Below are positions 24,741 through 36,900 of a stretch of 64,000 bases of DNA, in pieces. The notes beneath the pieces were generated by a model, which was not told where the DNA came from, did no database searches, and saw only the letters and a list, made by a program, of their open reading frames with translations. Source of the stretch: Galbula dea (taxonomy: Eukaryota; Chordata; Aves; Piciformes; Galbulidae). The stretch covers positions 986,816 to 1,050,815 of the forward strand of contig VWZX01009068.1 of assembly GCA_013399015.1 (NCBI GenBank), given 5' to 3'. Within the stretch, counting starts at the first letter, position 1. Each line of letters opens with the position of its first letter. The position numbers were made by a program, and so were the translations under genes.

Positions 24741-26902
24741 GCAGTAAAAATGCAAAGCAGGTATATAATGGTGAATATTTTATTCCTTGTATTGTTGATA
24801 TTTCCCTGGCAGTGATCCATGCCTCAACCACATGGATTTTCTGGTTTATGTTTTGAATGAGACTGATATGGCATAAATTGTTGTTTTCCCTAAGTGAGTT
24901 ATTCTTAAAGAAAAGCTATTTATACAAATGTGTTCTGGATACCTCACATAGTGTAACAAGGCAGAGATTTCTGATTCTACTAGGCAACTTTTTCTGGCTC
25001 TATAATTTGGCTAGAGCAACAAAGATCTTCCCAGCCTTACCACTTCCATTCACCCCTTGGACATTCAGTCATCTTGATCCAACAGCAATCTCTGAGTACT
25101 TGTTCTACTGCTGATTTTCTAATTCTCTTTTTTATCTTGGGGGAGACAAAACACTGAAAACATCCAGAGTAAATTTTGCTGCTACCTTTATTAGTATACC
25201 GGCTCCAGATAAAGAAAAATATTATTTCTTAAATTGACTTAAAAGTCTTTAACTTACCATTCCTTTTGTTTTGGATTGTTTATTTCTTTTTTTTACAGTA
25301 AACATTGTTTAAGAAAAAGCTTTACTAACCAGCTAACCCTATTAATTGTGAAAATCCACTGTGTAATCCTCCTAATACTGGTTTTGGTGATGCAGTGGAA
25401 TTATATCAAGTCATTCCTTCTGGAATATTGCAGTAGTGTTTACTGTTCATACTTGGAAGCAGAGTAGCACTGGTTTATAATATTTATTCCTAATTTTGTG
25501 AAAAGAGTTCTTTCAGCTAAAGGCACATCATTTATCTTCTAATTGCTGTCATGCAGGGCACGTCTGAAATCCTAAGGACACTGAGCTGTGAGCAGAAATA
25601 TATGTTTACACTTGCTCTGAAATACAGCTCTTCAGTTTTTCATCTTGGTTAAGTATTCTTTCCTTTTTATAACCAACTTTCCAATGTTTGAGAAAGAGAA
25701 AGAACAGCAGTTGCTTTAATGGCTGTATTTAGGGACTCTCAGAATTAATTAAGATTGTTAAAGTCCACCATGAGGCCTGGAAAGCTATAAAAAGTAAAGA
25801 TTTTTGGATTCATTTGAAACAGATTCTCAAATGTTGTGTAACTCAATAGGTAGTACACTACATTCAATTAAACACTTAAAACTCCAAACTTGTAAAAACA
25901 TAGAGATTTTTTCCTGCCATAAGATCAGCAATTAAAGTCTGCTGGCTATACTTGAAGCAGACTACATGTTCATGAAGTTAGAATGTTCCAGGCCCAACTC
26001 ACAAGTGCAAGAAGCCAGGGAAACAGGAAGTAAAGACTATGAAATGCACAGATGGATGGAAGAACCTTGTTTTGTTTCCCACATTAAGTTAGGAAAAACA
26101 AAGGTTGTGAAATTCTTTGAAATAAATTGTTAAAAAAGTAACATGTCAGTACTTGAACTTATCTACTGGGTTGTCAAGGCCAAGCAAGGAGAAGTTGCCA
26201 CTGTCACATCCATTCTGAGCTGAATAATCAGTACTCTTTCTCAGGGTTCTCATTTTCAGTTTTATAATATGTCTCATATCTCATTCTGTTCACTTCACCA
26301 CTCATCCAACAGCAACAGCAGAGAACCCAAAGAAAGCAGCACTCCAGTTCAGATGGCAGCATGACTGGGATTCTGAGATGTGTTGGCAAAATAAAGCTAG
26401 AAGTCATGGCAACTGCTCAGGATATTTTTTTTGTTATTGATGTTAGAAAGTTAATGTAACAGTGCTGAAATTTCACCTTTTACTGCCTTCTTCATTTATA
26501 CAGCAAAATCATTTACAATCAAAGGTGGTAACTCTTTTGGGAAGGGACATTTTCGGTTATGTCATGAAAGTAACCTGTAGAGAGCTGCTTGGCTAAATGT
26601 CTGTGCTAGAATATAATCAGAAACTAAATAAACAGAGCACTAAGCCCCAGTCAGTAAGTTCTGCCTCTAAAAAGGACTTAGGAGTGCAATAGATCAGTGC
26701 TAATGTGGCTACTTATAGCTTGGAAGATACCAAATCTATCTGGCTCTGAGAAAGGATGGAGAGGATGCTTAAAAGTCAGCACCTGATGAAGTGCCTGATT
26801 GTGTCTGAGAACCCAATTAGGACACATTCTTCTTCCTGAGGTCAACTTGGTACAGCACCACTTCTTTCCAAACAGCTAAACTTTCTTATTTCCCCCAAAC
26901 AG
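24741..26902. other. Non-coding sequence, nothing assignable
   Basis: AT-rich sequence. An acceptor-like TTATTTCTTTTTTTTACAG near 25299 leads into TAAACATTG with no supported coding frame. No repeats or RNA genes are recognised. Confidence 0.5.
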
Positions 26903-27041
26903 GGTGGTGATGGAAAAGCTGCCTCGTGGGAACATGTCCTGGCTCGTACCAGCCTCTGAGATGTGCCTGGGGATTGTGAGGTTACACCTGCAAGCACTGA
27001 AACCACACCAGTGACAAATGACAAGGGCTGAACACTTGTAG
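26903..27041 (+). other. Splice-bounded exon-like segment
   Basis: CTTATTTCCCCCAAACAG ends at 26902 and a strong donor GTAG|GTGAGTACA follows 27041, bounding 139 bases that are more GC-rich than the neighbourhood. One frame reads VVMEKLPRGNMSWLVPASEM and stops within the segment, so it could be a non-coding or terminal exon or a lncRNA exon. No protein family is recognised. Confidence 0.2.
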
Positions 27042-29440
27042 GTGAGTACAAGAGAGTTACAAGTCTTTGTTGTGGCATTGCTTTATTAATTACTGTAAAC
27101 ATAGTCCATGGACCAAGAAATGCATGGTGAGCATTGCAAAACACTAAAGAGACTCTTCCAATATTAATAACATCCTGTAGAAACTGCTGTGAGGGCCTGT
27201 GGAATTTAACAGAGATGATTTATTCCTCATAGCTTTGAGAAGTTAACAAATGTGTAGATTTCCTTGCTGAAAGGATTCCACTTTGTAACCCTGTATGGAT
27301 AAAGCCATTTCTAGCTTTAGACAGAGGAGGTTGTTACCTCTAAGCCATCGACCACCAGAGGCAACGATGTGGCTGCAGCCTCCTTCCTGCTTTGCCTGCA
27401 CCACTGGTGTGCTAGCTGCTTCTGCCACTCCAGACAGGAGCATTACTAGGGAAAGAAATGGAAACCCAACGTTTTGAATGTCACTAGTCATTCTCCAGAA
27501 AGTAAATGGATCTAGGAGGCTCGTCCCTCCCCTCTCCAACCTCTCTGCAGCCCTTTCCTCCACTCCAGACCTTTTCCTTGCTCCTGCACTCCCTCATCCT
27601 CAGACCAGCCAAATTCAGGTTCTCCTACTCTGCTGAGAAACCCAGACTGTGTTATGCTGTCCCACGTGCTCTCCTCCCACAGAACACAACATGAAGGTTA
27701 CACTGAAGTACATATTCAGATTCCTTTTTTTTTTTTTTTTGCAAAAAGAAACATTTTTCAGAGAGCAATTAAACCTCTGTCATCCCTTTAAGACTGTGGT
27801 AATTTTTCTTCTAATCTGATAATGTAATTACTCTTTTTCATTTCTTGATCCTTTGGGGTTGAGTCTGATTATGATTATACTAGCTACACTTGAAATGTCA
27901 TAGGGGATTAAAAGTTCCAGAGAGAGATATCCACTTTCTTTCAAAGAAGCAAATGTAGCATAATCTGTCATGTCTTTCAAAGCCATTTTCTGAATTTGTA
28001 GTAGGCATCAAATGTAGTTCCAGTGATGTTGGTAGGGTCATATCACCAGCACTACAAGTTAATGAAGCTTCACTGGAGAACTGTATCAGTTTGCATCACT
28101 GCAGGTTTGCCCAGAATCTTAGACTTTATTGTGATGGAGGTCATATAGGGAAGTTAAAGGATGATAAGAAGAGAGAAAGATTAATTCAGACTTGTGTGCT
28201 GTGATCCCATTTTAATTTTTCCTCAGCTGTATCTTGGCAAGTAAAATGTCACTGAATTTGGAGTCTCAGTCCCAGATGCTTCCTGAAAAACTTGTTAAAC
28301 AATCCATCAGAGAAAGTTCCATCCACAGAATACTTTCTGCCTTTTTCTCTCTCTTTTCCCTGATCTCTAAATTTGATCTCACGAACGTTTCTACACAAAC
28401 ATGAGGCTCACTGCTGAAGAATTCATCTGTTCCTGCTGCTTATCCCTCACCTGAGGTCATCATTCTCTGTAATGATGTTCCTGTAAGTGAGATGTCACAA
28501 GCCTCAAAGTAACTTCAGCTGAAGGAGAAGCAGCAGGAGTGGGGATCTGCAAAATCAGACATCAACATCTGTTTTAAAGTGATGGTGTTTGGGATGGGTG
28601 ATGAGGTGTCTGCACTTAAAGACACAAGAGCTATCAACATCATCAGAAAACCTGTAAAGGCTTTAGAATGTTTTTTGTGTGACTAACTTGAGCACTTCCA
28701 AAAATTCTACTTTTTGTCAGGTTTGATTACTGTACATACCTATGGCTTATGACAATAAGGACAATCCCATGTATTTTTATACTGAGCTGTGCAACTTTTC
28801 CCACCATGCTGAAGCTACCTACACACTCACTGATTCATTCTGAAAATACACAAATGTTATGCTAAGCAAAGAATGGAAATCCATGGTGTTGAGATTTCCC
28901 ACAGGACAAAAAAATCATTTTTTATTCTAGTTATTTTCTACTTTTTCCCATAGTCTTAATCCCATCTTGCCTCATTTGAACCTTTTCTTCCCGCTCCAAG
29001 TCCTAATTCAGTGCCTGAACTCCAGAAAGATATTTATTTACTTAGCCTCCATATCTCACTGCAGAGCATTGTGAAAAAAAACATGAGCAACAACTCTCTT
29101 TAGTGCACTATTAGCATGTGACACATTAGGGACTGCAGAAACATTAGGGTATTCTCTGTAGAGTCTCAAAATTGTCACTTATGAAGTAACATCAAAGACA
29201 AATGAAGCATTACAGCGACAAGTCCTATGTAATGAAGTTGCAGTGAAGTGTGGTTCTACTGGACCATGTCATATTCAAGACAATCTGTTGCCTATTAGCA
29301 CAAGGAGTAAAATAATTAGAGAAAGAGTCAGACAGTAATGAAAAGGAGACAAAAGTATATTTAAGCCATTATCTGGTCTGCTCCCACTCTGGTCCTGGCC
29401 TTTCCTGGAACAAAGAAGGGGTGACCAAATAGAGAAGTGG
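27042..29440. other. Non-coding; CT-rich tract and poly-T
   Basis: Positions 27500-27700 are C/T-rich (repeated CCTCTCC, CCCTTTCC, CTCCTGCACTCCC). Positions 27725-27740 hold sixteen consecutive T. An open frame on the minus strand at 27243-27563 has a hydrophobic stretch (FPFLSLVMLLSGVAEAA) but no splice or family support. The remainder shows no recognisable element. Confidence 0.45.
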
Positions 29441-29565
29441 ATCAAATTTGAGGAGCTTATTGGCTTCAGCCCAGATTCTCTGTATGACTCTGGGAAAGCC
29501 TCTAAATCTCTTAGGTGTGCCATTCTCAGGCTATCAGAGTGTGAGAGCTGTCTCACAGGGATAAA
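29441..29565 (+). mobile_element. Possible MIR SINE core fragment
   Basis: The sequence CTGTATGACTCTGGGAAAGC followed by CTCTAAATCTCTTAGGTG and TGCCATTCTCAGGC resembles the MIR core 'tgtgaccttgggcaagtc...ctctctgtgcctcagtttc'. Further on, CTCACAGGGATAAAATCC resembles the MIR segment after it. The divergence is high and the tRNA-related head is not clear. Confidence 0.4.
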
Positions 29566-30309
29566 ATCCATTAACAACTGCACATTGTTCAGCTCTCATA
29601 ATTAAGGGGATTGTATGCAATGAACACAAAGTCCAGGGCTTTTGCAGCAGATATTCAAAGATATTTAGTTATTTTAAAAAGCAATTTAATTGGAACCTGG
29701 GAAGTTAATACCTTTTGAAATCCCATTATATAAAAATCTCTAATTTTGCCTTTATAACTTCATAAAAACCAGACAGGGTAGGAATCACACCATGGAGTTT
29801 GCTATAATAAGATTTCTAGAAGTCTATACCCTAGTAGGCAATGTATAAGCAGGAATTTGTATTCCTTGGAGCTATTTTTTTTCCTTCAACTGATTTAAAA
29901 ATCTCTTTTATGTGTTTACATGAAAAAATGAAGTGAAAAAGTGAAAAATTCTGATTTAAAACTTTTCTTGGAAAATAAGACTCAATTTAGGGTTCGATTT
30001 CAGTGCCAGACCTACATTTTGCATGACTAACCACCCAAGCTAAGTGCTGCTGAAAGACTCTGGTCTGTTCTTTACAGGTTTAATCTATTTCAAAGTTAAG
30101 GGCCACTAAGAATATATGCTTTATTTTATTTACAGCCCAAAGTCTGCATTGACTTCTTTAAAGAATCAAAGTATAAAACTCTGTAAAAAATTATATTTTG
30201 GTTTATATGTAGTAGAGGAAATGAGAATCTCAGTTATGCAATGTAAAATAATAAATCTAGAAGAAGTTCAGAAGGCTTCAGAACCATAAAACTCTACAAT
30301 TTCATCTAA
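29566..30309. other. Non-coding AT-rich sequence
   Basis: Contains AT-rich motif clusters such as GCAATTTAATTGG and CTCTAATTTTGCC (29640-29760). These could be regulatory but have no independent support. No gene or repeat is recognised. Confidence 0.5.
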
Positions 30310-30395
30310 GATACAGGAGCTTGGGAGTTGAACCCAGGGCTCTCAAATGTGAAGCAAGTAGTTAATTATTGCATTCTTCAGGTGAATATCCAAAA
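30310..30395 (-). mobile_element. tRNA-like SINE head, possibly MIR 5' half
   Basis: The minus strand reads TTAACTACTTGCTTCACATT, then GAGAGCCCTGGGTTCAACTC and CCAAGCTCCTG. The segment GGTTCAACTCC (30324-30334 inverted) matches the RNA polymerase III B-box consensus GGTTCRANYCC exactly, and the bases after it resemble the MIR 'GGCTCTGCCACTTA' portion. The A-box region is poor and no full cloverleaf forms, so this is not a tRNA gene. Confidence 0.4.
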
Positions 30396-31924
30396 GAAAT
30401 GACCATAACTGGTCCTTTTTTTTAACCTTTTAAATCTTATTAAACATCTTACAATCAAAGATTTGTTTTTAAATGCCATCTTTTTATTATTTTTCAATTT
30501 AAAACATTAATTTCAACTGAACAGAATACTTTCTATCTCACACAAACACATTGAAGCTTTTCAATTTCATCCAATCTCTCTCTTTATATCTGTTTGGCTA
30601 CACAGTTAATTATTCATGCAGTCCAACTGTGTACATTTCCCACATAATTACCTGCTGGACAGAGCTGCCACCCTTCTGTATGAGAGTGAGCTGCAGTCCT
30701 TTATGAAACACAGGGGCAAATAGGAGCAGGTCTGTCAAAAAAAACCCCAGTGTATCTTGAAACATATACACCAGTATGACCATATGACCAACTATGTTTA
30801 CTTATGAAGCTTAGCGTCAAAATTAGATCATCTACATGGAAAACTGAAAAGCTAGTCCTGTTCTTCTGGGTTTTTAAAAGGCTTTAAATCCACTTATTTT
30901 CCAGAGTGTAGAAAAAACACAAAGGCCTTAAAAAATTTAATGCCCCAAATTCTCAGAGTCATTGAAAATCTGCAGCATTTTAATAGCTTCCTTATTTATT
31001 CTGCATCTCTACAAATATTCTCAGTGGGAATACCCACAGTCAGTACAGTAAGATCTTCACCCATCCTGCTAATGCCTACAGCTCATTATTAATGCAGTAT
31101 TTACCCTTTGAGATTTGCTGAGCTAATCAAAAGTAATGTTAATAATTGGCAAACTGGGATTGCCTCTGGACAAAGAACATTGCAGAGAAATTGGTGTTTA
31201 CTTAACTTCTAAGACCTCCAAAAAAAAAAATGTTTCCCCATCTTCTTGATGTCTCTACTGAATTTGGGATTTGGTTTGTTTGCTTCCAGATCTTCACACT
31301 AGCTCAGAGTGATACTGAGACAGTACATGCACAAAGCTAGCCTAGAAAACACCTTCAGAAAGTCAAATACTGGTGACAACTTTAACACTGCTGACCCTTT
31401 AATGATGAATAGTTTCTAGTGTTAGGTGATACCTGACTCTCAGTGGAAAAGCAAGACAGGAGTATCATGGCCTTCCTCAGATCATATCAGGAAATGTGAA
31501 CATGAAATTTTGCCTCAGATAACAAATTTTCTGACAACAAAAAAGGCAAGAAGCCAGTGTCTAGGTCTACTAGCTAATATACACATGCCTTGCCTTCATC
31601 TTCACTTCCTATGAGCACAGTAACATCAACCATAATTACACTCTGTTAAATCTATTAGGTTATACATCCTGCCTGCAGGAGTATGCCAACATATTTTATT
31701 CAGACAAAAATAGTCTGCAAACTTTATTAATAGTAACAGTCACTGGGCATCATCTCTGTCTCTTTTGTGTCTTGTAAATAAGTGTGAATTTCTGGAATTC
31801 ATAAAAGGGAGTAGAGAATGCAATGTGCAAAGCAAAACTCTTTATGGTGGTGCTGTTCATTTAATGCTGGAGTATTTCCTCCTCCTAAGTGCCTGCTGTC
31901 CTTCCTAAGGAGCATTGTCACCAG
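30396..31924. other. Non-coding sequence, nothing assignable
   Basis: AT-rich sequence. A block at 31080-31180 has enhancer-like composition (CATTATTAATGCAG, GCTAATCAAAAG, AATAATTGGC). An A-run lies at 31220-31229. No gene or transposon is recognised. Confidence 0.5.
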
Positions 31925-32205
31925 ACATTAAAGAGCTGGCTTGGGACTCAGGAAACCTAATTTCAATTCATAGCTTTTCCACTGCTCTGTAGAGTGACCT
32001 TGAACAAATTAATTTCTTCTGTACTCCCTGGTTTTACCATCCGTTAAAAAAGCCCCAGGGATAATAACAGTGACCTTTTCATTAAACACTGTGAGCTGTA
32101 AAGTGGCTAAGTAGAATGGGAAATTATTGATACTGTCAGAATTATTTTCAGAAAATTGCTATCATTATTATTATTGTTGTTATTATTACTATTATTTTAT
32201 ACTAT
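31925..32205 (+). mobile_element. MIR-type SINE with ATT-rich tail
   Basis: The order of MIR-like parts is clear. TTGGGACTCAGGAAACCTAA and TTCAATTCATAGC form the tRNA-related end. TTTTCCACTGCTCTGTAGAG and TGACCTTGAACAAATTAATT form the core. ACCATCCGTTAAAAAAG, GGGATAATAACAGTGACC and CTGTAAAGTGGCTAAG form the 3' part, followed by ATTATTATTATTGTTGTTAT. It matches the MIR layout used across amniotes ('gactcaggagacctgggttc', 'tgaccttgggcaagtcac', 'ccatctgtaaaatggggataataa'). The copy is old and diverged; the tail at 32163-32200 is a mutated (ATT)n repeat. Confidence 0.85.
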
Positions 32206-33889
32206 GCCATATCTTTTACATTGTTATGTTACCTGAAACTAAGATACAAGGCTAGAAAGATTGACAAAGGTTGACAATTCTGTGGAAATAACCAAACAAT
32301 AATTATTTCAGCTTTCTTTTTCCCATCATCCTCTTTTGTAGATTTTCAAATGACAAGAGTATGATAGTATGATAGTATTTCAGACTGAGGAACCCAGAAA
32401 GAATAGGGATGGAGGCAAGGATGTTCATTTTTGTCTCCAGCAAGAATTTCATACACTGCCAAGTGCAACTCCAAAACCAACAAATCCTTTGCAAGGACAA
32501 TAGTGTAAGGTAATGAATCCTCTGCCCACCTCTTGCTGCTACCAACAAAGAGCCATAATTGTTATTGCAGTATGAATGGGCTTCAAGGCAAACTGATCAA
32601 ATGTAATGCCTAGATTTGCTCTCTTCTCCCCACCCCCAGCCCAAAGGTTGTGTGAGTAAGTAGCAAAAAGAAGAGATATTTTGCATCTAAATTTAGAAAT
32701 AGCTGTTAAAGCAAGCCATGCTTAAGCATTTTTAAAACAACAGCTTGAATGTTTCTCAAGAAGGCATTTCAGTAATTACAAGCATCTATAAATATTTCAG
32801 AGCTGCATGACTAGAAAGCTGTAAAACTCTAGGAGCAATGCATACAATTGATGAACAGGCACCATGTTTCTCTGGAGCAGTTTCACACAAGCTATTGAAA
32901 CACCATCCCCACACACACCCCAAGAAGTTAATGGGACTAACTGTGCCCACAGTTGATAAAACACTGCAGTAGGACAATACCTACTTAAACTGTAGTGAAT
33001 CTGCTCTAGCATTTAGCATTACACAATTACTATCAATCTACCATAAAATAAGACACTTACCTGAATTTCCTTGCTGTATGCATCTAGAGTCTCCCTAGGT
33101 TCATTCTTCTGTGAGGCACTCCCAAGGAATCACTTAATTTTTGTCTGATTAGATCACCAGCTGGAACTGCTGATATGTATCCACTGAATATCAAGGGATA
33201 TTATAGAGATTTGAAGTTCTCCATTCTGCATGGTTGATGCACATGTGTGTGTCTGAATTGTCTTGATTTCTCCTTTTTCTGGGTCAGCACACTGATCCAA
33301 GTGCTCTGTAGCTCTTTCCTGTCCTCATGACTTAAGTTTCTTAGGACAGAAATCAAGATCTAGGATAGGAGAAAAGAATTATGCTACATGGTGTCAGGAT
33401 GCATCCAAGAACCCTGCTTCTTGGATTCTGCAATTTAAGCACTGGAGACTTAAGATCTTCATGTAAACATCTGAACTTAGTTAGCATAAAGTTCTAAGAG
33501 TTTCTGGATGCTTGGTAGTACCAGTAAAGACAGACATAAAGACTTAAAAGCTGTCAGTCACACATCTATTTCAGCCATGTTCTGAGCTGGCTTGGGAAAA
33601 TTAACTGCTGGAAAACATCATATTAGCATGACTCTGAGCCCAGGATACTTACAGGAACATGACCATCAACAAATAAGCATCTAATAGTAATGATAGGATC
33701 TCAGAAACTTAGTGAGTGGAATTGGACAGTGATTGGCAGTGCTGGGATATGGAAAGTTTCAAGATGCTGATATATATTTCCAAGTTAAGTTTCCTAAGTG
33801 TCTGCAATTTGACAGTAGAAATGCTAGGAATTTGTTAAATGCTAGGAATTTTATATCAATAAAAAGACTAAGTGTAATTCTATCTGAAA
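32206..33889. other. Non-coding; one minus-strand microexon-like piece
   Basis: No recognised gene. Positions 33061-33108 on the minus strand form a 48-base segment between a CCTCACAG acceptor and a strong CAG|GTAAGTGTC donor, reading KNEPRETLDAYSKEIQ. At 33819-33855 the sequence ATGCTAGGAATTT is repeated with a period of 18 bases. Confidence 0.4.
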
Positions 33890-33970
33890 ACAAAAGGTCT
33901 GGGAGTAGAACACCTTAGGAGCCCTGTCTGATGTCCTGGGTTTGAATCTTAGGGATATTGAAAGCTATTG
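33890..33970 (+). mobile_element. Possible second tRNA-like SINE head
   Basis: GGAGTAGAACACCTTAGGAG, then CCCTGTCTGATGTCCTGGG and TTTGAATCTTAGGG, looks like the tRNA-derived head of a SINE. GGTTTGAATCT at 33939-33949 is a two-mismatch B box. No MIR core is visible after it. The call is weak. Confidence 0.25.
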
Positions 33971-36900
33971 TACCCTAAAGAACAAACCCACAAGTGTTGA
34001 ATTCCTCATTCAGTCATGGATTAGTCCAAAGATGCAGGAATCTAAAAACCAATACTACTAAAATTTCCAGGATAGTTAGCCAGCAGCCCCACAAGCCTAA
34101 GCCTTTAGAAAATGGATATCCAAGGATTGAGGTGGGCTGAGAGGCTCTCAGTGGCTGTACTAGGGAAGTCTCCTGTAGATACTGTAACCTATTGCAGTCC
34201 CACGTTACATTCCCACTGTCAGTGTTTCCCAATTGTAATAACAGCCCATGGAAAAAAATCCATTTATTTCCAGTAGTTCCACATGATGCTAAATCTGCAC
34301 ACACATCCCAGGTGCAGCACCATAACACTGCAGTAGCAGCACTCATATCCCTGTAGTCATGCTGAGTTTACAAGGGAATAGATGAAAGAAGGCTTTACCA
34401 TATATAGGTCAATGTAACCTAGTTTAACTTTTGTATAATTCTATGGACGTCAGTGGAGTTGGTCTGTGTTAGTTCAAGCAGGAACACACTGCTCTCATCT
34501 TGACATAAAACTGCTTTGGGAAAAGGGATGTCTTTTGGTGACAGCCTGCATTTGCATCTGGCAGCAGTGATTGATATAGTGCTGGCCAGCATAGAATATC
34601 AGGAAGCTTCAAAATGTCATATCTTTTAGAGTCACTAATCACCTGAGGTAAGGCCACACAGATGGGTGCATCAAAAATATGAAGTATCTCTAGTGGGAAT
34701 ACCTGTTGGAGTCAGGAACACCTGCTTTCACTTTTTTAACTCTTTTTTTCTTTCTTTTAAAGCCACAGTGAATAAACTTCACTCCTAAAAGTACCACTCT
34801 GTAACAAAGTGGTCTGATTTTGGCTGTGAAGTGCTATGTGTCACGAAAATAATACAATGTGATGTGAAGGATAATAAAATCAATCATTTTCAATTGATTC
34901 TCTTTTATGCAAAAACATTTTTTAATTCCTTGCTCCCTTTCCTGAAATCAATGCAGTACTCAGACAATTGGCTAGAGAAAAGTATGCCTGTGTACCCTTA
35001 TATATATACAAGAAAGCTAGGTATGCTTCACCTGGAAAGCAGAGTAGATGGCTAGTAGGAGATGGCTTTTTGGGAAAAGTAGCCCAAATGAGATCAAATA
35101 ATCTCTTTGTGCACTTCAGAAAATGTGAGGAGCTACTGAAGTTAAAGAGAGAAAGTAGAGGTGAACCCAGAGACAAGGTCTTCTCTGACTAAAGAATCTA
35201 TAAAGGGAAAGCTCTGCTCTTGAGTACCTTCTGAAGTATTTTCATTACTTTCTTTATGTTTTGTTTGGGGTTTTTTTGTTGTTTGGTTGTAGTTGTAGGG
35301 TTTTTTAATGAGAAATCTGTAATTCTGTTTGGTTCCTGATAATCTGTGCAACTGATTAGGGCATAATTTCTAGCCTTTGAACTTTTCTTTGTTAGAGCTA
35401 AGCAAAACTTTAATCCAAGGGAAAACTGAAACCTATGGTAGCTGCAGCATCATGAATCCATGTGGAGAGAGACTTCAAGGGGGAAAAAATATTCTATTAC
35501 AAGGCATGAGCACTCAATGCTTGAGACCACAGCACAACCACTGAAGGACCAAACCCCATTTGCACACATGGAGAGACTACATGACATCCAGAGCAAACCC
35601 AACACCACAGATTCCCAGTGTCCCATCCCAATCTGCTTTTGCAAGGTCACGCTTGGCTTCTGCAGGTCTATGGTTATGCAGGGGCTGCCAGCTGACTGAA
35701 GACCACGAAGCAAGGCATGGCTCAGTCATACTTTCACCTGCCACATGTATTTATTGTCTACCCAGCTCATCCTTTGGGTGTTAGAGTAGTTTGGAAGGAA
35801 GTGGTGAAGTGTGTCTAAATGTAACCACAGCTAAATCCAGGAGTCCTTTTTCACTGCCTTGGTTCAGACTTACAGAGGCCAACAGCAAGTCCTGTAGATG
35901 GAAGATTTCATGAGTGAGTGTGTGTTCAGGGAGTGTTGCTTTGGTTTGCTTTTTCTTACTTTTTACCCTTCAGTAGATGTGAAGGATAAGCAGTGTTTTA
36001 GAAAAGACATCAAGAACTTTGGCTCAGAACTAGTCCAGATGTCTGCATCTTTGCTTACTATGATACCAATTGCATCTTTAAAAAAGAAAAAAACAATGCC
36101 CTATCTACTTTGGGGACACTTTGGATATGAAAAAAAAGTAGAAAAAGAAAGCACTTTCTGGCACAGAATGATTCTATCATCAGGCCAAATGGTTTTTAAA
36201 AGCCTCTGAGACCACAAGTTTAATTTTGCTGTATGGCTCCAGATCCAGTATAGTTATCACTGGAATCACATTTGTGAGGGCAATTGTCTCAGGATGACTG
36301 CATAGACATTTTGCCTTTCAAGCATATGTCTCTGAAATGGTGCTTGCCACCTGGCAGACTGTTAAGTTTCAGCAAGGGATGGAAAAATGATGATTATTGT
36401 TCTTAGACAGAAGAGGAGAGGTTATGATTCACCTCTAACATTGACACTGCTGCTAATATGCAGTTCTTCTATCATTTGTGCAGGTCCTGCCTGGTTCAAA
36501 ATTCATAAGACTGGGATAAAAATCAGGCTAAAAGAGACTTTAGCCTCATAATATTGCTGGTGGATAGTGTTGAAGAGAGATATACAATGAATCCCCTAAA
36601 GAGACATCTGCATTAATTGTTAAATTGGCTTTCATCACACTTAGCTACTGTAAGATTATGAGCTGCTACCAGATGGTGCAGTTGAAGATGAGCTTGGTAT
36701 CATACAGGTTCTTTCAATCAAATGCATAGGAATCAGGTTTTTAAATTTAAACTGGCAAGTTTTCTTAGCTTCTGGATGGTCAGTGGAGTGTTGGGAGATG
36801 TCAATCTGTTTGACTTTTCTCCTCTCTGGCCACTCAGAAGCAAAGACTTTTAACAGCCCTGTTGTGCACATATAGATTATGGATTTGAAGACAGACACAT

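Noticed and set aside
27243..27563. Minus-strand frame with a signal-peptide-like hydrophobic run
   Set aside because: The hydrophobic run lies internally after a charged start, no splice sites support it, and a plus-strand frame overlaps.
30318..30395. tRNA gene on the minus strand
   Set aside because: The B box is perfect but the A box is poor, no anticodon arm or acceptor stem pairs, and flanks resemble a SINE.
35974..36209. Open frame after a strong acceptor (VDVKDKQCFRKDIKNFG...)
   Set aside because: No GT donor closes it and the later part is lysine-rich from A-runs; no family is recognised.
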